DNA of 64,000 bases from Pyropia haitanensis. Lineage: Eukaryota > Rhodophyta > Bangiophyceae > Bangiales > Bangiaceae. Both the position numbers and the translations under genes were made by a program. This document shows, piece by piece, positions 1 through 10,802 of this stretch; the stretch's first letter is position 1, and each line of letters begins with the position of its first letter. Under the pieces are notes generated by a model. The model saw only the letters and a list, made by a program, of their open reading frames with translations, did not search any database and had not been told where the DNA came from. Where the stretch lies: NCBI GenBank assembly GCA_008729055.1, contig SDUX01000003.1:1364001-1428000 (forward strand), in the 5' to 3' direction.

Positions 1-181
1 GGTGGTAGGAGACTACGCGGCAGTGAACGAAGCCGTCGGCAGATGGCTGATGACGAGCTCCACGAGCACACGGTTCTAGCATGACGGCGCGAGCACGGAT
101 CACGGACAAGACGGAAATTGTTCAACCTCACTCACAAAATACTTAGTTTATATTTTTTATTTATGACGTTGAGGCACAGAC

Positions 182-264
182 GGTCAGATGGCCGAGCGGT
201 CTAAGGCGCTGCGTTCAGGTCGCAGTCAATTTAATTGGCGTGGGTTCGAATCCCACTCTGATCA
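182..264 (+). tRNA. tRNA-Leu (anticodon CAG)
   Basis: A complete class II tRNA cloverleaf can be folded here. The acceptor arms 182-188 and 257-263 pair with one G-U, the discriminator is A264, the anticodon stem is 209-213/221-225, and the loop TTCAGGT places anticodon CAG at 216-218. The 14-base variable arm (226-239) has its own CAAT/ATTG stem, as expected for leucine tRNA. The T arm is 240-256 with loop TTCGAAT. No intron is needed and no CCA is encoded. Confidence 0.95.
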
Positions 265-2315
265 ATCGTTTTGTTTTATGATATCAGGTCACGGCACGGC
301 TTCACATATTTACGGTGGTTTGTCACCACCACGTCATACGCAAGCAGCTGTCGTCTCTTTATTTTCCCCACCTCTCGTGCACTTGTTGTGTAGATGACAG
401 ACAGCAAGACACAAACAATCAACGAACAGAATGCACCTAACGCGCGTTGTCGCACGCGACAGGACGACCACAGGAGCACGAACCAACAGTGCCATCAGGC
501 GCACCCGCGAAACGCGCCCAATTGGGGTGAACGCGCCTCTGTCGGGGACCTCGTACTTGCTCTTTGCACGGTGGAGACAACCGTGACAGACGGTCTATCA
601 GGTGGAGCCCGCGGTGACCGTGTAAAAGGCCACACCCCCGACACAAGCATAAAGCACTGGAGCGGATAGTGCACGCGGTGGCGGGTGGGGACGCGGCCGC
701 GTCAAACCCCCCTCATGACCCCTTCCCTCCTGCCATTCACCTCACCAACTTAGGGCCGGACGGGACACGCACCGAGGCATCTTCTTGCCAAACTACCGGC
801 ACACACCAATGGAGCATGGATGCGGGAGCGGAGAGTGCAGGAGGGGAGGTGAGACTAGCAAGCGCCGGCCCTAGATGAGCGCACGACCAAACTCGTGCAG
901 ATTGTCACTTTTTCTGCCCCCCTCCTCATCACCTCCCCCTTTTCACGCAGTTTTCGGACCGCATCCCCCTCCCACGCGGTGTGACCTACCCATGGGGCGG
1001 CAGGAGCTGTGGGACGGCAACCGCTAGCCCGCCACAGTCCCCTGAGCGCTGCTTCAATCCTACCGAGGCGTAGCTAGAGCAGTGGGGGCGGGCAGGGGGT
1101 GAGGACGGTGGCGAGCGGGAGCCGGCTCACTCTCCCTCGCTGCAAACTTTTCCCATCCCCGCCCCACGGTTGGGGCTTGGTGCCGTGGCGGCCGCACGAA
1201 CGCGATGGCTCTGTAGCCGTCCGACCCCCCCCTCCCACCTCCCGCCCCTCCCTTCCATGCACGCGCAACTTGGCCACCGGGTAGGGGGTGCAGGGGGTGG
1301 AAGGGGCAGAGCAGGGGAGGGCTGCGGGGTGCAGAGAAAAGGTCCCCGCCACCTCGCCACAGCAGTGACCGGCAGGCGCGGTGCGAGGATCCCCGGGAGT
1401 GGGGGGCTTGGGAACAGCGCGCCCTCCACTTCCCGCCGTATGGGCAACGACCGCGACCCGGCACGCTCCTCACCACGAAACAGCACGACTTCTGAGTTAG
1501 TCTCCCCACTCCTCCCGCACCACCACCAGGTCAGAGCCCCCCCACGCGCCACGCACGCCACCAGCCGACATCAAGTCCAAGGGCGCTCGTGGTGGCGGCA
1601 GCTGTACCCTGGAAGGAAGCGTCCCGGCAGGTACGCCCCGCCCACCAAAAACGCCAGTGAGACTTGATCCTGAGATGATCCCACCACCCGCCACGCGTAC
1701 TTGGCGGGCGAGCGCGTGACGCGGCGGCGTCGGTCGTCACCCGCGCCGCACCAGCAACCGACCGGCGGGCCGCTGCGTCGGCGCGCCGCGCGTCGCCGGG
1801 CCTCCCCCGCGCGGGGGCGGCGGGCGGCCGCCGGGCAGGCACCCCGCGCGTGTCTGCCGCCGCCGTCGTGGCCACCTCCACCGCCTCGCCCCGCCGCAGG
1901 GGCCACGACAAAATATTCGCCACCCGCCCCCGCCCTTCCCCCCGGTCGCCGTTTTGCCGACTCAACCGCTCCCGCCCGCACGCCCGCCCGCCTGCCTTCC
2001 CGCCTGCCCACCTCTGCCCACCCGGCCGCCCGCGGCAGGTGGTGGTAGCTGGGTCCGCCCTACGCTCTTAAAGCCATGCGGGCGTCGGCCGCTGTGGCAG
2101 ACCAAAGAACGCTGCTGGTTCCGCCCGTACCTCTGTCTCCGTGCGCACGAGCCCCCGCCGCCGTTCTCGCTGCCGACTGTGTGTTCTTCCCGCCTCCCGT
2201 ACGGCGCACCTCCCCCCCCCCCACCACTCCCCCCCCTCTTCCTTCCGGCCGCTGTCTCCCCCCCTCCCCGCTCGATCCTTTCCGCACGTTTGGCCGTCCC
2301 CGCCAGCCCGCCAAG
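265..2315. other. Intergenic region, tRNA-Leu to BAR gene
   Basis: About 2 kb in which I recognise no gene. Its open frames are short, in all frames, and without family signatures. The stretch 1700-2050 is extremely GC-rich. From about 2165 to 2300 the plus strand becomes pyrimidine-rich, consistent with the 5' leader of the BAR-domain gene that starts at 2316. Confidence 0.5.
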
Positions 2316-3494
2316 ATGATGCACAAGGTGAAGCGCAACGTGGCGGCCATGGGCACTCACACCATTGAGAATGCCGAAGTGCAAGACTACCGCCAGCGCC
2401 TGGAGGGGGCGGCCAAGGCGCTCAAGGCGGGGCTGGAGGAGACGGCCGCGACGGAGCGCAACTGGACCAGCCTCGTCGGCAGCAACTTTGTCAACTTTGC
2501 AGACCGGTACGTGCGCCGCCTCACCCAGTGCATGCTGACGTCCCCCACTCCAGTGCAAGAGGTCCTGTGTGGTGTCTGTTGGACTGGGTCGCCTATTCCT
2601 TCTCTCTTTTCCGTTGTGGAGCTGCCATGTTGAGGGCCAGCCCCGGTGGACTGTCGGCTCTGGCGGCTAGTTGCTAACAGCATGGCTGCGTTGTCCCCCC
2701 CCCGCTCCCCACCCCCATCCTCTCTCTGACGATTCGCCTGTTGCTGGTACGTGGGTGCCCTCACTTCCGGTGACGCCAGCTTTGCCACGTCCTACCCCGA
2801 CGCCGACCCGATGCGCGTGATCGCCAAAGAGACGGCCACCTCCTCGCTGTCGCTGCTCAAGACGTTCAACGGGCGGGTGGAGAGCACGACTAGCCAGCAC
2901 AAGCAGCTCGAGGCGCTCGTGCGGGTCTACCTGGCGGAAATCGACGGCGTTGAAAAAGACATCAAGACCACCCTGACGGCCGCCAAGGTGGAGCTCGACA
3001 TGTACGCCAAGAAGCTCGAGGTGTTGCAGGCCAAGACCGGCAGCGGGCGGGACGAGGCCAAAATTGGGCGGAACCTCGAAAAGTTTGAGACCGCCCGCGC
3101 CGCCTACGACGCGGCCGTCGACACGGTGACGCAGCGGCAAAAGGGGATTTGGGAGAAGCGCCGCGTCGCGTTCACGGCGCTCTTTTGCTCTTTTTTCAAC
3201 AGCCAGGCGACGGCCATGTCGGCCTGCATGACGACGCTGTCGGGCACGTTTGCGTTTGTGGATGGCAACCAGGACGCGCTGTCCCGGCTAGACGCGGAGA
3301 TGGCGGGCTGGGCGGGCGTCGAGCCCGTGGCGGGGGGCGGGGGGGCGCCGCTGACCACGGCGCCGGCGGTGGGGCCCGCGGGGGTGGCCAAGGCCATTGC
3401 GGCATCGCCTGCGGCCGCCGAGGTGGGGGAGAGCGTCACGCCGCCGGCGCCGTCGTCGCCCGCGGCGGGGGCCGAGGCACCCGCGGCTGTCTAG
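2316..3494 (+). CDS. BAR-domain protein
   Basis: This is a two-exon gene. Exon 1 is 2316-2506 and ends at a GTACGTG donor. Exon 2 is 2780-3494 and follows a CAG acceptor. The junction splits an Arg codon (cg/c) and the frame stays open, giving about 301 residues. The ATG at 2316 follows a pyrimidine-rich leader and is the first in frame. Residues 1-230 are almost wholly alpha-helical with long amphipathic heptads (KQLEALVRVYLAEIDGVEKD, then IGRNLEKFETARAAYDAA), which is the pattern of a BAR dimer that senses or bends membranes. A helix rich in Phe and Ala follows, and the tail from about residue 240 is disordered and Ala/Pro-rich. In the family, BAR proteins act on the cytosolic face in endocytosis and vesicle traffic. 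The subfamily (arfaptin-like or other) cannot be settled by eye, but the fold call is fairly safe. Confidence 0.7.
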
Positions 3495-4209
3495 AGTGGC
3501 CAAGGCGGGATGGAGGACAAGCCCTCGTCATTGTGAGCGGCGCCGCCCATCGAGTAGGAATGGCCTCAGTCAATTCAACGAGAGTGGCGCTGGGGGGGAA
3601 CGCCCTGTTGTTGTGGAGAGGTAGGCCATGTTCGTTTGCTTATTTTTTCCCATACCCACCGCGCACGGGGAAGCTGCCCTCACTGCCGCCGCTGCCCACC
3701 CCGTGGACCGGGATGCAGTCCCCAGCCTCGCGCCCGACCACATGCGCACCACTAAATTTGCTGGTACCAGGCGGAGGGGGGATGGGGTCAGGAACAGGGT
3801 GACCAGCTGGTGCTCTAGCGCGCGCGGTCGTCGCCACTCCCCGCAGCGTTGCCCGTGCTGCTTGGCTCATTCCCACTGCCGCGCCTGCCCAGAGGAAGTG
3901 GTGTAGAGCCCTGCACCCATAGGGGTGGGCAGCTCTACATTCAAAGCTCTTGTTTTGTTCTTTTGCCCGTGGGGACCCTCCGTCTTCCAGTGTCTGTGGG
4001 CCGCACGTGGCGCTCTCGACCGGTAGAGACACGTTTATCGCGGCACATGTCACCCCAAGCAGGTAACAACCACGACAGGCGCAGCGCGCTTCGTACCCCG
4101 AGTGAAGGTGCCCCCCATCCACCATCGCCGCCTCATACCTCCCTACGCGCGCGCCGCGCAACGGCTACGACGCAGTAGACAGACGACGGCCGGCATGCCC
4201 TGCCAAAGA
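3495..4209. other. Intergenic region between convergent genes
   Basis: This stretch is the shared 3' side of the BAR gene (+) and the small secreted-protein gene (-). I see no coding signature, RNA gene or clear repeat here. Confidence 0.5.
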
Positions 4210-4334
4210 TTACCGCTTGGCTTTGACGATGCCGTGCTTGACCCACACGTCCATGGGCGCTAGGGCCGCCATCACGGCCAGCGTCTCGGCGTCGGGGTCT
4301 TGGCCTTGCCCCACTGCTGTCCCCCAAGTGCGGT

Positions 4335-4365
<31 letters not shown>

Positions 4366-5240
4366 GGCCTCGTCCCTCAGCGCAAAGCGAGCGTTGCCCG
4401 ACTCATCCCAGTCGCCCCCCCCATACGCCACCTTGCGCTCTACCACCTCCCGCGCGCCAAACGTGCTCGCCCACAGCGCGCACGACAGCGGGTAGGCAAA
4501 GCGGGCGGAAAACGTGCAGACGCGCCCGTAGTGCAGGCTCGGCCACCCCGACTGCTGTAGGCACACCGCCGAGCTGCACACGTCGACGGGGCCATAGTTG
4601 GGCGGCGGCGGCGGCGGTGGGGCGGATGTGACGTTCGGGGCGGCAGCGTTGGGGCATGGCGGGAAGGTGGCCGGGCCAGAGTTGTAGCAGAGCATGTGCA
4701 TTGGCTCGGGCGCCGGCTCGGACGCCGATCCGGGGCGGTACAGGGGCGGCATCGGCGTGGTAATCTGGCAGTCCTCGTACGCGCGGAAGGACGCTTCCGT
4801 GGACGCGTTAGACGAGAACTTCCACTCATCGCGGCAGCACCACGCGGTGCCGCATTCGCTCCACGCGACGGCCGAAGACGCCAGCTGCAGGGAATACCCG
4901 AGTCAATGGGGGACGTGGGGAAAAGGCGGAGGCAGGAAGGTGACCAATCAAGGAGGCGAGGGACGCCAGGACACAACGCAGAACGCATGGAGTGCAAGCG
5001 CATGGGACAGAGGCGCAAGAGGCCAACACAACAGAGCCGCAGCGGCTCACCAGCCCTCACAACCTGTTTGTCAGTCTACGTGCAGTTCTCGTGGTCGTCC
5101 GTTCTGACAGCAAATGCGCGGTCGTCGACCCTTCCTCTCACAACCGCGGTGCACCCCCCGCAGCCACCGCCACACTTTCGTACCGATAACGCGATGCCCA
5201 CCGCCACCGCCACCACGGCACGATATTCCGTGGCTACCAT
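4210..5240 (-). CDS. Small secreted Cys-rich protein, unknown function
   Basis: I infer a two-exon minus-strand gene. Exon 1 is 5240-5184 (19 codons) and ends before a GTACGA donor. The 299-base intron ends CTGCAG, and exon 2 is 4884-4210. Splicing is in phase 0 and yields about 243 residues. The join creates a textbook signal peptide: a hydrophobic core AVVAVAVGIALSLASSAVA followed by WSECG. That is the main reason for choosing this start and intron over the unspliced frame starting at 4752. The mature part has about a dozen cysteines, several paired (ECG, WCC, DVCSSAVC), Trp/Tyr-containing segments, a Pro run and a poly-Ala run encoded by a GCC/GGC repeat near 4339-4366. These features fit an extracellular or wall protein with disulphides. 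I do not recognise the family. The exact donor is the weakest part of the model. Confidence 0.55.
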
Positions 5241-7404
5241 CTCGCCGCAGACGGTGCAGCCGGGAGTGCTCCTCCGAGGACGCGCGCCAGCGACTCGGCG
5301 GGCGACCACGGCCGACGCGACACGCACGTTGGCCGGTCGAGACGGCGCCCGCGCACGCTCCGCGCAGCCGCGGGGACTTTAGCGGACCGTGGCGGGGGGA
5401 AGCGCCTGCAGGGAATGGCGGGCGCTGGTGCCGATGCCCGCCGCGACCAGGCGCGCCCTCTCTTGTCTGCTGACCCCTTGCAGCGAGGGGGGCTGAGGCG
5501 GTGGCCGACCTTCCCAGACGACGCAACCGCTCCCGCGGATGCATCTCGCAGGAGGGGAGCAGTGCCGTGCTAGTTGGTGAACATGCCGGAACGGAGGGCC
5601 CCCTCTCCGGCGCAGCCCCTTCGGGGTCGTCGCCCCGAACCGGCCGGGGGTGCGAAAGGCGAGAGAACAGCTTCTGGGACGGCTAGGGTTGGCCGCCCGA
5701 GAACCGAATGAGGCGCCAGACGCGAGTGCCCGCGTACCACGACTGGGGGGAGGAGAGACAGCCCGCCGCAGCGGAAGAGCGGCGCGGCGGCCGCCACGCA
5801 AGCCGTCGCTACCGCTGCAGGGGGCCCCAGCGGTGGCGGCTGCGGCCGCGGCCGCGGCGGGCGCGGCAGCGAAACGGCGCGGCTGCACCCTCCGTCAGAT
5901 GGACCCCAATAGGGCCACTGCGGCTGGTCAGCGGCGCGGCTGGCGTACGGCCCAGCGCGCGCGTGGAGGGGGGGGGGGTGGGGGCACCGCCCCAGACACG
6001 CCGCAAGACGCGCTTGCCATGAGCCGCAGACGCAGCGCCAGCCGCCCGCCCCCCCCGCTTCTCCCTCCCCCCGCACCTCCCTATCTCATTCTCTCCCCCG
6101 GCCCCCGCTCTAGCACCAACGATGAGATACCCGCCACGCCAACGACGGCGTTGGCGACCGCGGCGACGGCTGCGGCGGCACCGGCGGCGGTGGGGGTGGA
6201 ATGCGGCTGGCGGCCCGCACAGGCGCGTCGCCGGCCGCGGTCGCCGCGCGTGGGCGGTGGGAGGCGGGCCGCCATCACGGCGGACTCGATGGGGAGGGAG
6301 AGAGAGGTGAGGCGAGGGGGGGAGGGGGGGGGAAGGGCAGCTACCGCACGACTCGCAGCGCCGGCATCATGAGGAGCCTGGGCGACGTGGTCGTCCACGG
6401 GTGTCCCACCGCCGATGGAGCCGTCGCCGGCTGGCCAAGGTCGCCCGTCGCGATTGCTGCTCCACGGGGCATTCCTCGTGGAGACTCGTACGGTTCGAAG
6501 TCCGGGTGGACTGCCGGCCACAGATCAACAGTCTGTAAGGAGGGCAACAAACACACTGGTGACTAAAATTGGCAATGGACTTGGCGGAGTTTGTTACTTC
6601 GGCCGCTGGGCTACGGCACCCCTGTTTGGTGTAGTTTCTTTTTCGCAGACTATAACAGGTCGCGGGATGCGCCAGAGGGGCGACACGCTGCTCTGCCATG
6701 CCCGCCAACCTCGCGCCCTGGCAGACCAGTCGCTGGCTCCGCCGTCGCGGCCCGCAACGGCTCCGCTCCTACGGCTCCGTTCCCACACCCGTGCCCCCCC
6801 GCCAACAAACCCACGAAGTTCTCGTCAGGTAGCCCGCTGGAGGCGCTCCCGGCGGCGATGGCGGACGAAGAACACCCAGTTCAGGGCCAGCACTGTGCAC
6901 AAGAACAGCCTCGCTAGGTGGGTATCGCTCTGGCCTCGCCAGCGCAACAACCCCACTGGGTTGGGTCGGGCCGCGCGCTCACTCTCGCTCACCGCGTGCA
7001 ACACCGCCACCCTGTTGCAAATCAAGAACGCCGCCAATATTCGTCGCCCCGTAGTTGGCATGCACACAACGCTGGGCGAGGGGGGGACGCTTCGCACGAG
7101 CCGCTCTGGCCGTGTCCTCTGCGGGGGCGCCGCCCGCGACGGGCTGTTGCGGGCACAGTCGCCGCGGCTGTCCCCCCCTCGATTGAGGGAACGGCACGGT
7201 GGTGGTGGCGGTTGGAAAACAGAGTCGGCGCGGCGCTGGAGGTGGTGGCGAAGCCAGGGTTGCGTCGTTCGGCCGAACCGCGCTGGCGTCCGGCAATTAC
7301 ACCGTAATACGGTTTCCGAAACCGAACGCAGTTCGGATGGATTTGAATTGTTTCGGAAATGTTTCTTGGACAAACGATCGAAACAGTTGGGCTATCATCC
7401 TCCA

Positions 7405-7461
7405 CGGGGGGGGGAGGGGGGAGGGGGAAGGCGGGGGGGGGAGGGGGGAGGGGGAGGAAGG
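7405..7461 (+). repeat. Purine-only G-run block, potential G-quadruplex
   Basis: The plus strand is almost pure G interrupted by single A (and one C) residues for about 57 bases, with more than ten GGG runs separated by one- or two-base loops. This satisfies the usual G-quadruplex pattern several times over. It lies in the gene-poor region and may equally be simple-sequence expansion. Confidence 0.6.
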
Positions 7462-8018
7462 GTGGATATCGGCTGGGGGTGGGTTGGGTGTGGCGGAGAG
7501 GGCTTGATAACAGGGAGGTGAGCTATCGAACCGCCGAAAGTGTGCGGGAGGGTCGGATCACATGTGATCGAGCGCCCTCTGCACGTACCTGACTCGTCAA
7601 CTACACATACTCGTGGACGCCATAAAGAAAGAAATCTTGACTTTTCGCCTCGTCCTTGAATTACTCTGTGAGGTAAGTACCTTCACTGTCGTGCCTTTTT
7701 TTCGTTTGCAGTACGGGAAATCTGACACAGACACTCAGGCAGGACCAAGAGTCTCTCTCCGTCCCGAAATACTTGGCACCCGTGGTAGAGAGCAGCGCTC
7801 TGGGCTTTCATTCGCCAGGGCGCATCTCATGACCTCGAACGGTGCGTTGGAGGCTGCATGAGCGGGACCCGCAGCCGCATTGCATCCGTGGCCAACCGCG
7901 GTTGGCCTGTGCGGTCGTTGGGCATCTCTCTTGGCGCACGGGTGAGTTGCTGGGGACAGCCATTGGATGGTCGACGGGTTTGTGCGATATGGCTCGCACC
8001 GTCCGCGACGGTGCGTGC

Positions 8019-8166
8019 CGAGAAGGCTCGTCCTCCCAAAGAGCCAGCGCCGCTCGGCTGGAAACAAGAAGGGTGACCGCCGAGGTGCGCGGTGCGCGCC
8101 GAGAAAGCTCGCCCTCCCAAAGAGCCAGCGCCGCTCAGCTGGAAACTAGAGGGGTGACCGCCGAGG
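8019..8166 (+). repeat. 81-base tandem duplication
   Basis: Two adjacent copies of period 81 begin at 8019 and 8100. They share the blocks CCCAAAGAGCCAGCGCCGCT and GGGTGACCGCCGAGG, with about six substitutions and a shortened end in the second copy. The array is not in a recognised gene. Confidence 0.85.
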
Positions 8167-9575
8167 GTTCGTCCCGTCCAGGTCATCGTGTCTGCGGGAA
8201 GTCGAGTACCAGCTGCTACGGTGACCAACGGATTTTTTTTCCAGCTTGGCACTGCCGCGCCCGCCGCCGCGCCAACCTGGCTTGCCGCGGTTGCTTCGCG
8301 ACATGGCGCCGTGCACTACACGGGTGGTGTACGCGCCGGTGCCAGACTTCGTAGCTGACACCGCGGCATCGTACCATGACAGCGCACGGGTGAATGGATC
8401 TGGGGTTGTCCTGCCGCGCCACCGTTCCACACCCAATCAGAGAAGACACGTGCGCGCCGCGTTGTCGGCCGGTGGGCGTAGCGGCTCCACAGGGGCGGTC
8501 CTACCCACGCAGCCTGCCGAGCACTGTCGGGCCCGTCAGCCGCGGCCGGCGTGGCAGGGGGCGGCGTCTGCCTTTTGGCAGCATGGCCCACAGCCGCTGC
8601 CGCACCCTCGTCGGGATTTGAGGCCTTCCGCGCCACCCGAGGAGAGCACCGACGGGTGACCCGGACGCGCAGATCAGTTCTCGACGGCTCGTTTTCCTTG
8701 CAGCACGAATACAGTGCTGGACTCCTTGCAAGGGATACGGCGTGTTCTTTCTATGCCTCTCAGGTCTGGCCGGGGACGCCTCGCACAGCACAAAGGTGCT
8801 CCCGCTCGAGGCGGGGTTGGAAGCACAGCACGGGCGGCTCCTGACTTGTCGCTACCCGGCCCTGCGAGATGCATCTCTCCGCGCGCCGGATCGGCCCGTC
8901 CTCCAATAGCGGGACAGGTCTTGCACAACCCTTGGCCGTCGTCCACCTGGCTGTCGGGAGAGCACCCAAACATGCGGTCCTTGCGCCGCAGGCCGACCTC
9001 CGTCGCTCGCGATGCGTGGCGAGCATCCCAGGGATCGCACCCTCGGGTTGTGCATGGTTGCTGCTGCCGACGGCTGTACGCCCCCCACTTGTGAGAGTCC
9101 GGTTGAGGGCACCCCCCCTGTACGCGCCCACCGGCGCGGGGCGAGCGGCCCCGCGGTGTAGGCGATGGGCACCTCCGTTTGTGTGCCGCAGCCGCGTTCT
9201 TGGCTGTGCGACCTTGCGCTGGTGGTGCTCGCCTAGCCAGCCGCCTGGGGTGACCCCTACGATTGGGTGGCACCGCTGGTGGGGGTCCCCAAGGGAGGTG
9301 GGTAGGCTCCACTCAGACGGTCGTGGACTGTCCACCTCAGAGCCGAGTGCTGACGGACCAGCTCGTGGCGACCGCGCCCACCTGGCGGCGGTGGCCGCGG
9401 AGGTGTGCTGCCATGGCACCACGAGAGCATTGAGACTGCGTACTCGTCGAGCTGCGAGGACACCCGGTTGACAGCCGCGAGCGAGTGCCAGAGGACCGTG
9501 GGGCGTGGGCACGCGGGGGTAGCGGTTGCCTCGAGCAGGGGTCCAAGAGCCCCCGTGGGAGTCGTCAGGCGTGTG

Positions 9576-9581
9576 TATAAG
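9576..9581 (+). promoter_or_regulatory. TATA-like element upstream of the Cys-rich secreted protein
   Basis: The hexamer TATAAG sits about 185 bases before the ATG at 9762 in an otherwise GC-rich stretch, followed by a pyrimidine-rich leader. Position and context fit a TATA box for that gene, which from its codon use looks highly expressed. No transcript evidence is available. Confidence 0.35.
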
Positions 9582-9761
9582 AGAGGAGCCCGATGGTGTT
9601 CCGCTGCCACGTTTGTCTCCTCACCGCCCCAGCAGCCGCCGCAGCGCCGGTGCCTGAGCACCAACCTCGCCCGCCTCCCCCCGCTTGACCTTCTTGGTCC
9701 GCCGTCCCCCTCCTCTCCCCGCCCCATCCCCCTCCGCCCCCGTCGCCTCAAGTCCTGAGCC

Positions 9762-10312
9762 ATGGCGATGCTCAAGCGACTGGCGCTACTTGCCTTTGCG
9801 GCGGCGGCCATCCTGGTGGTTGCCGCCCCCGCGACCGCCACTGGCGAGCGCAAGTGTGAGATGCGTCGCGTGCCGTGCGGTGACGACCACCGGCGGTGCT
9901 TCACCAAGACGGTGTGCGCCAAATACGGGTGCCGCCGCACCAAGACCACCCGCTGCCACCGGCCCGTCAAGGTGCGCGTCGACTGCGTCAAGCCGTACCA
10001 GACGACGTGCACGCGGCGTGTGAACAAGACGCGGCACTGCCCCAAGACGCGCACCCGCTGGGTGCCCAACGGCTGCTCCCGCACCGTCCGCAAGCCGTAC
10101 GACTGCCGCAAGAAGGTGACTGAGGACTGCCGCAAGACCCGCCGCGTGCCCTACTCGTGCCCCAAGAAGGTCCGCGAGCGGTGCGACAAGCGCGTGGACG
10201 GCACGTGCGAGCGCGTCGAGCACAAGACGTGCCACCGGCAGGTGATCCGCAAGTACCCGTGCGACAAGCACGAGACCCGCGAGGTGCCGTGCAAGAAGCG
10301 CCGCGGCGACGA

Positions 10313-10343
<31 letters not shown>

Positions 10344-10802
10344 GACGACGACGACGACCGCCGCCGCAAGTGCACCAAGAGGGTCACCGTTCGCGGCACG
10401 TGCACGCGCCACGTCTCCGAGCCGTACTCGTGCCGCCGCACCGTCAAGTACCCGTGCAAGAAGACCATCCGCGGCCACTGCGACAAGACCGTCCACCGCA
10501 CGTGCTACAAGCACGAGACGTACAAGGGCCGCTGCGAGCGGACCGTCCACCGCACCTGCTACCGCCACGCCACCGAGCGGTACGGGTGCAAGAAGACGGA
10601 GCACTACAACGGCCGCTGCCACTACACCGACACGGAGCACTACCGGTGCACGCGCAAGCGGACGGTCAAGAACGGGTGCACGCGGTGGGTGCGGCGGCCG
10701 GGGCAGTGCCAGTCGCACTACTGGGACCGCCACTGCTGCGCGCGGCGGGTGCACAAGCGGATTTGCCCAAAGAAGTACTGCCACAAGCGGGTGTGCCACT
10801 AG
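9762..10802 (+). CDS. Secreted basic protein with 36 regularly spaced cysteines
   Basis: This is an intact intronless frame of 346 residues. Residues 1-27 form a clear signal peptide (KRLALLAFAAAAILVVAAPA, cleavage near ATATG). The mature protein is built of cysteines spaced about every 6-10 residues, 36 in all by my count. They are embedded in Lys, Arg, His, Tyr and Thr, with recurrent units such as TVHRTCYKHETYKGRC and TVHRTCYRHATERYGC. Near residues 183-200 a purely acidic Ser-Asp/poly-Asp tract interrupts the basic repeats. Third codon positions are almost exclusively C or G, which suggests strong expression. The composition fits a disulphide- or metal-linked extracellular matrix or wall protein, perhaps binding sulphated galactans through its positive charge. 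That role is inference, because I know no named family with this pattern. Confidence 0.85.

Larger units (their letters stand above)
5241..9761. other. Gene-poor region, 4.5 kb
   Basis: I find no recognisable coding family in this stretch. Long open frames on both strands are expected at this GC content and lack conserved motifs. Notable contents are a purine-rich G block at 7405-7461, a less GC-rich island near 7300-7380 and 7600-7740, an 81-base imperfect tandem duplication at 8019-8166, and a TATA-like element at 9576 upstream of the 9762 gene. Confidence 0.45.

Noticed and set aside
6081..6275. A 64-codon minus-strand frame with a transit-like N-terminus and one hydrophobic helix
   Set aside because: The composition is suggestive of a small plastid membrane protein, but there is no conserved motif, no splice partner and no nearby support in GC-rich sequence where such frames arise by chance.
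6415..7521. A 368-codon plus-strand frame in the gene-poor region
   Set aside because: It runs through the G-rich simple sequence at 7405-7461, is Arg-rich throughout and shows no domain.
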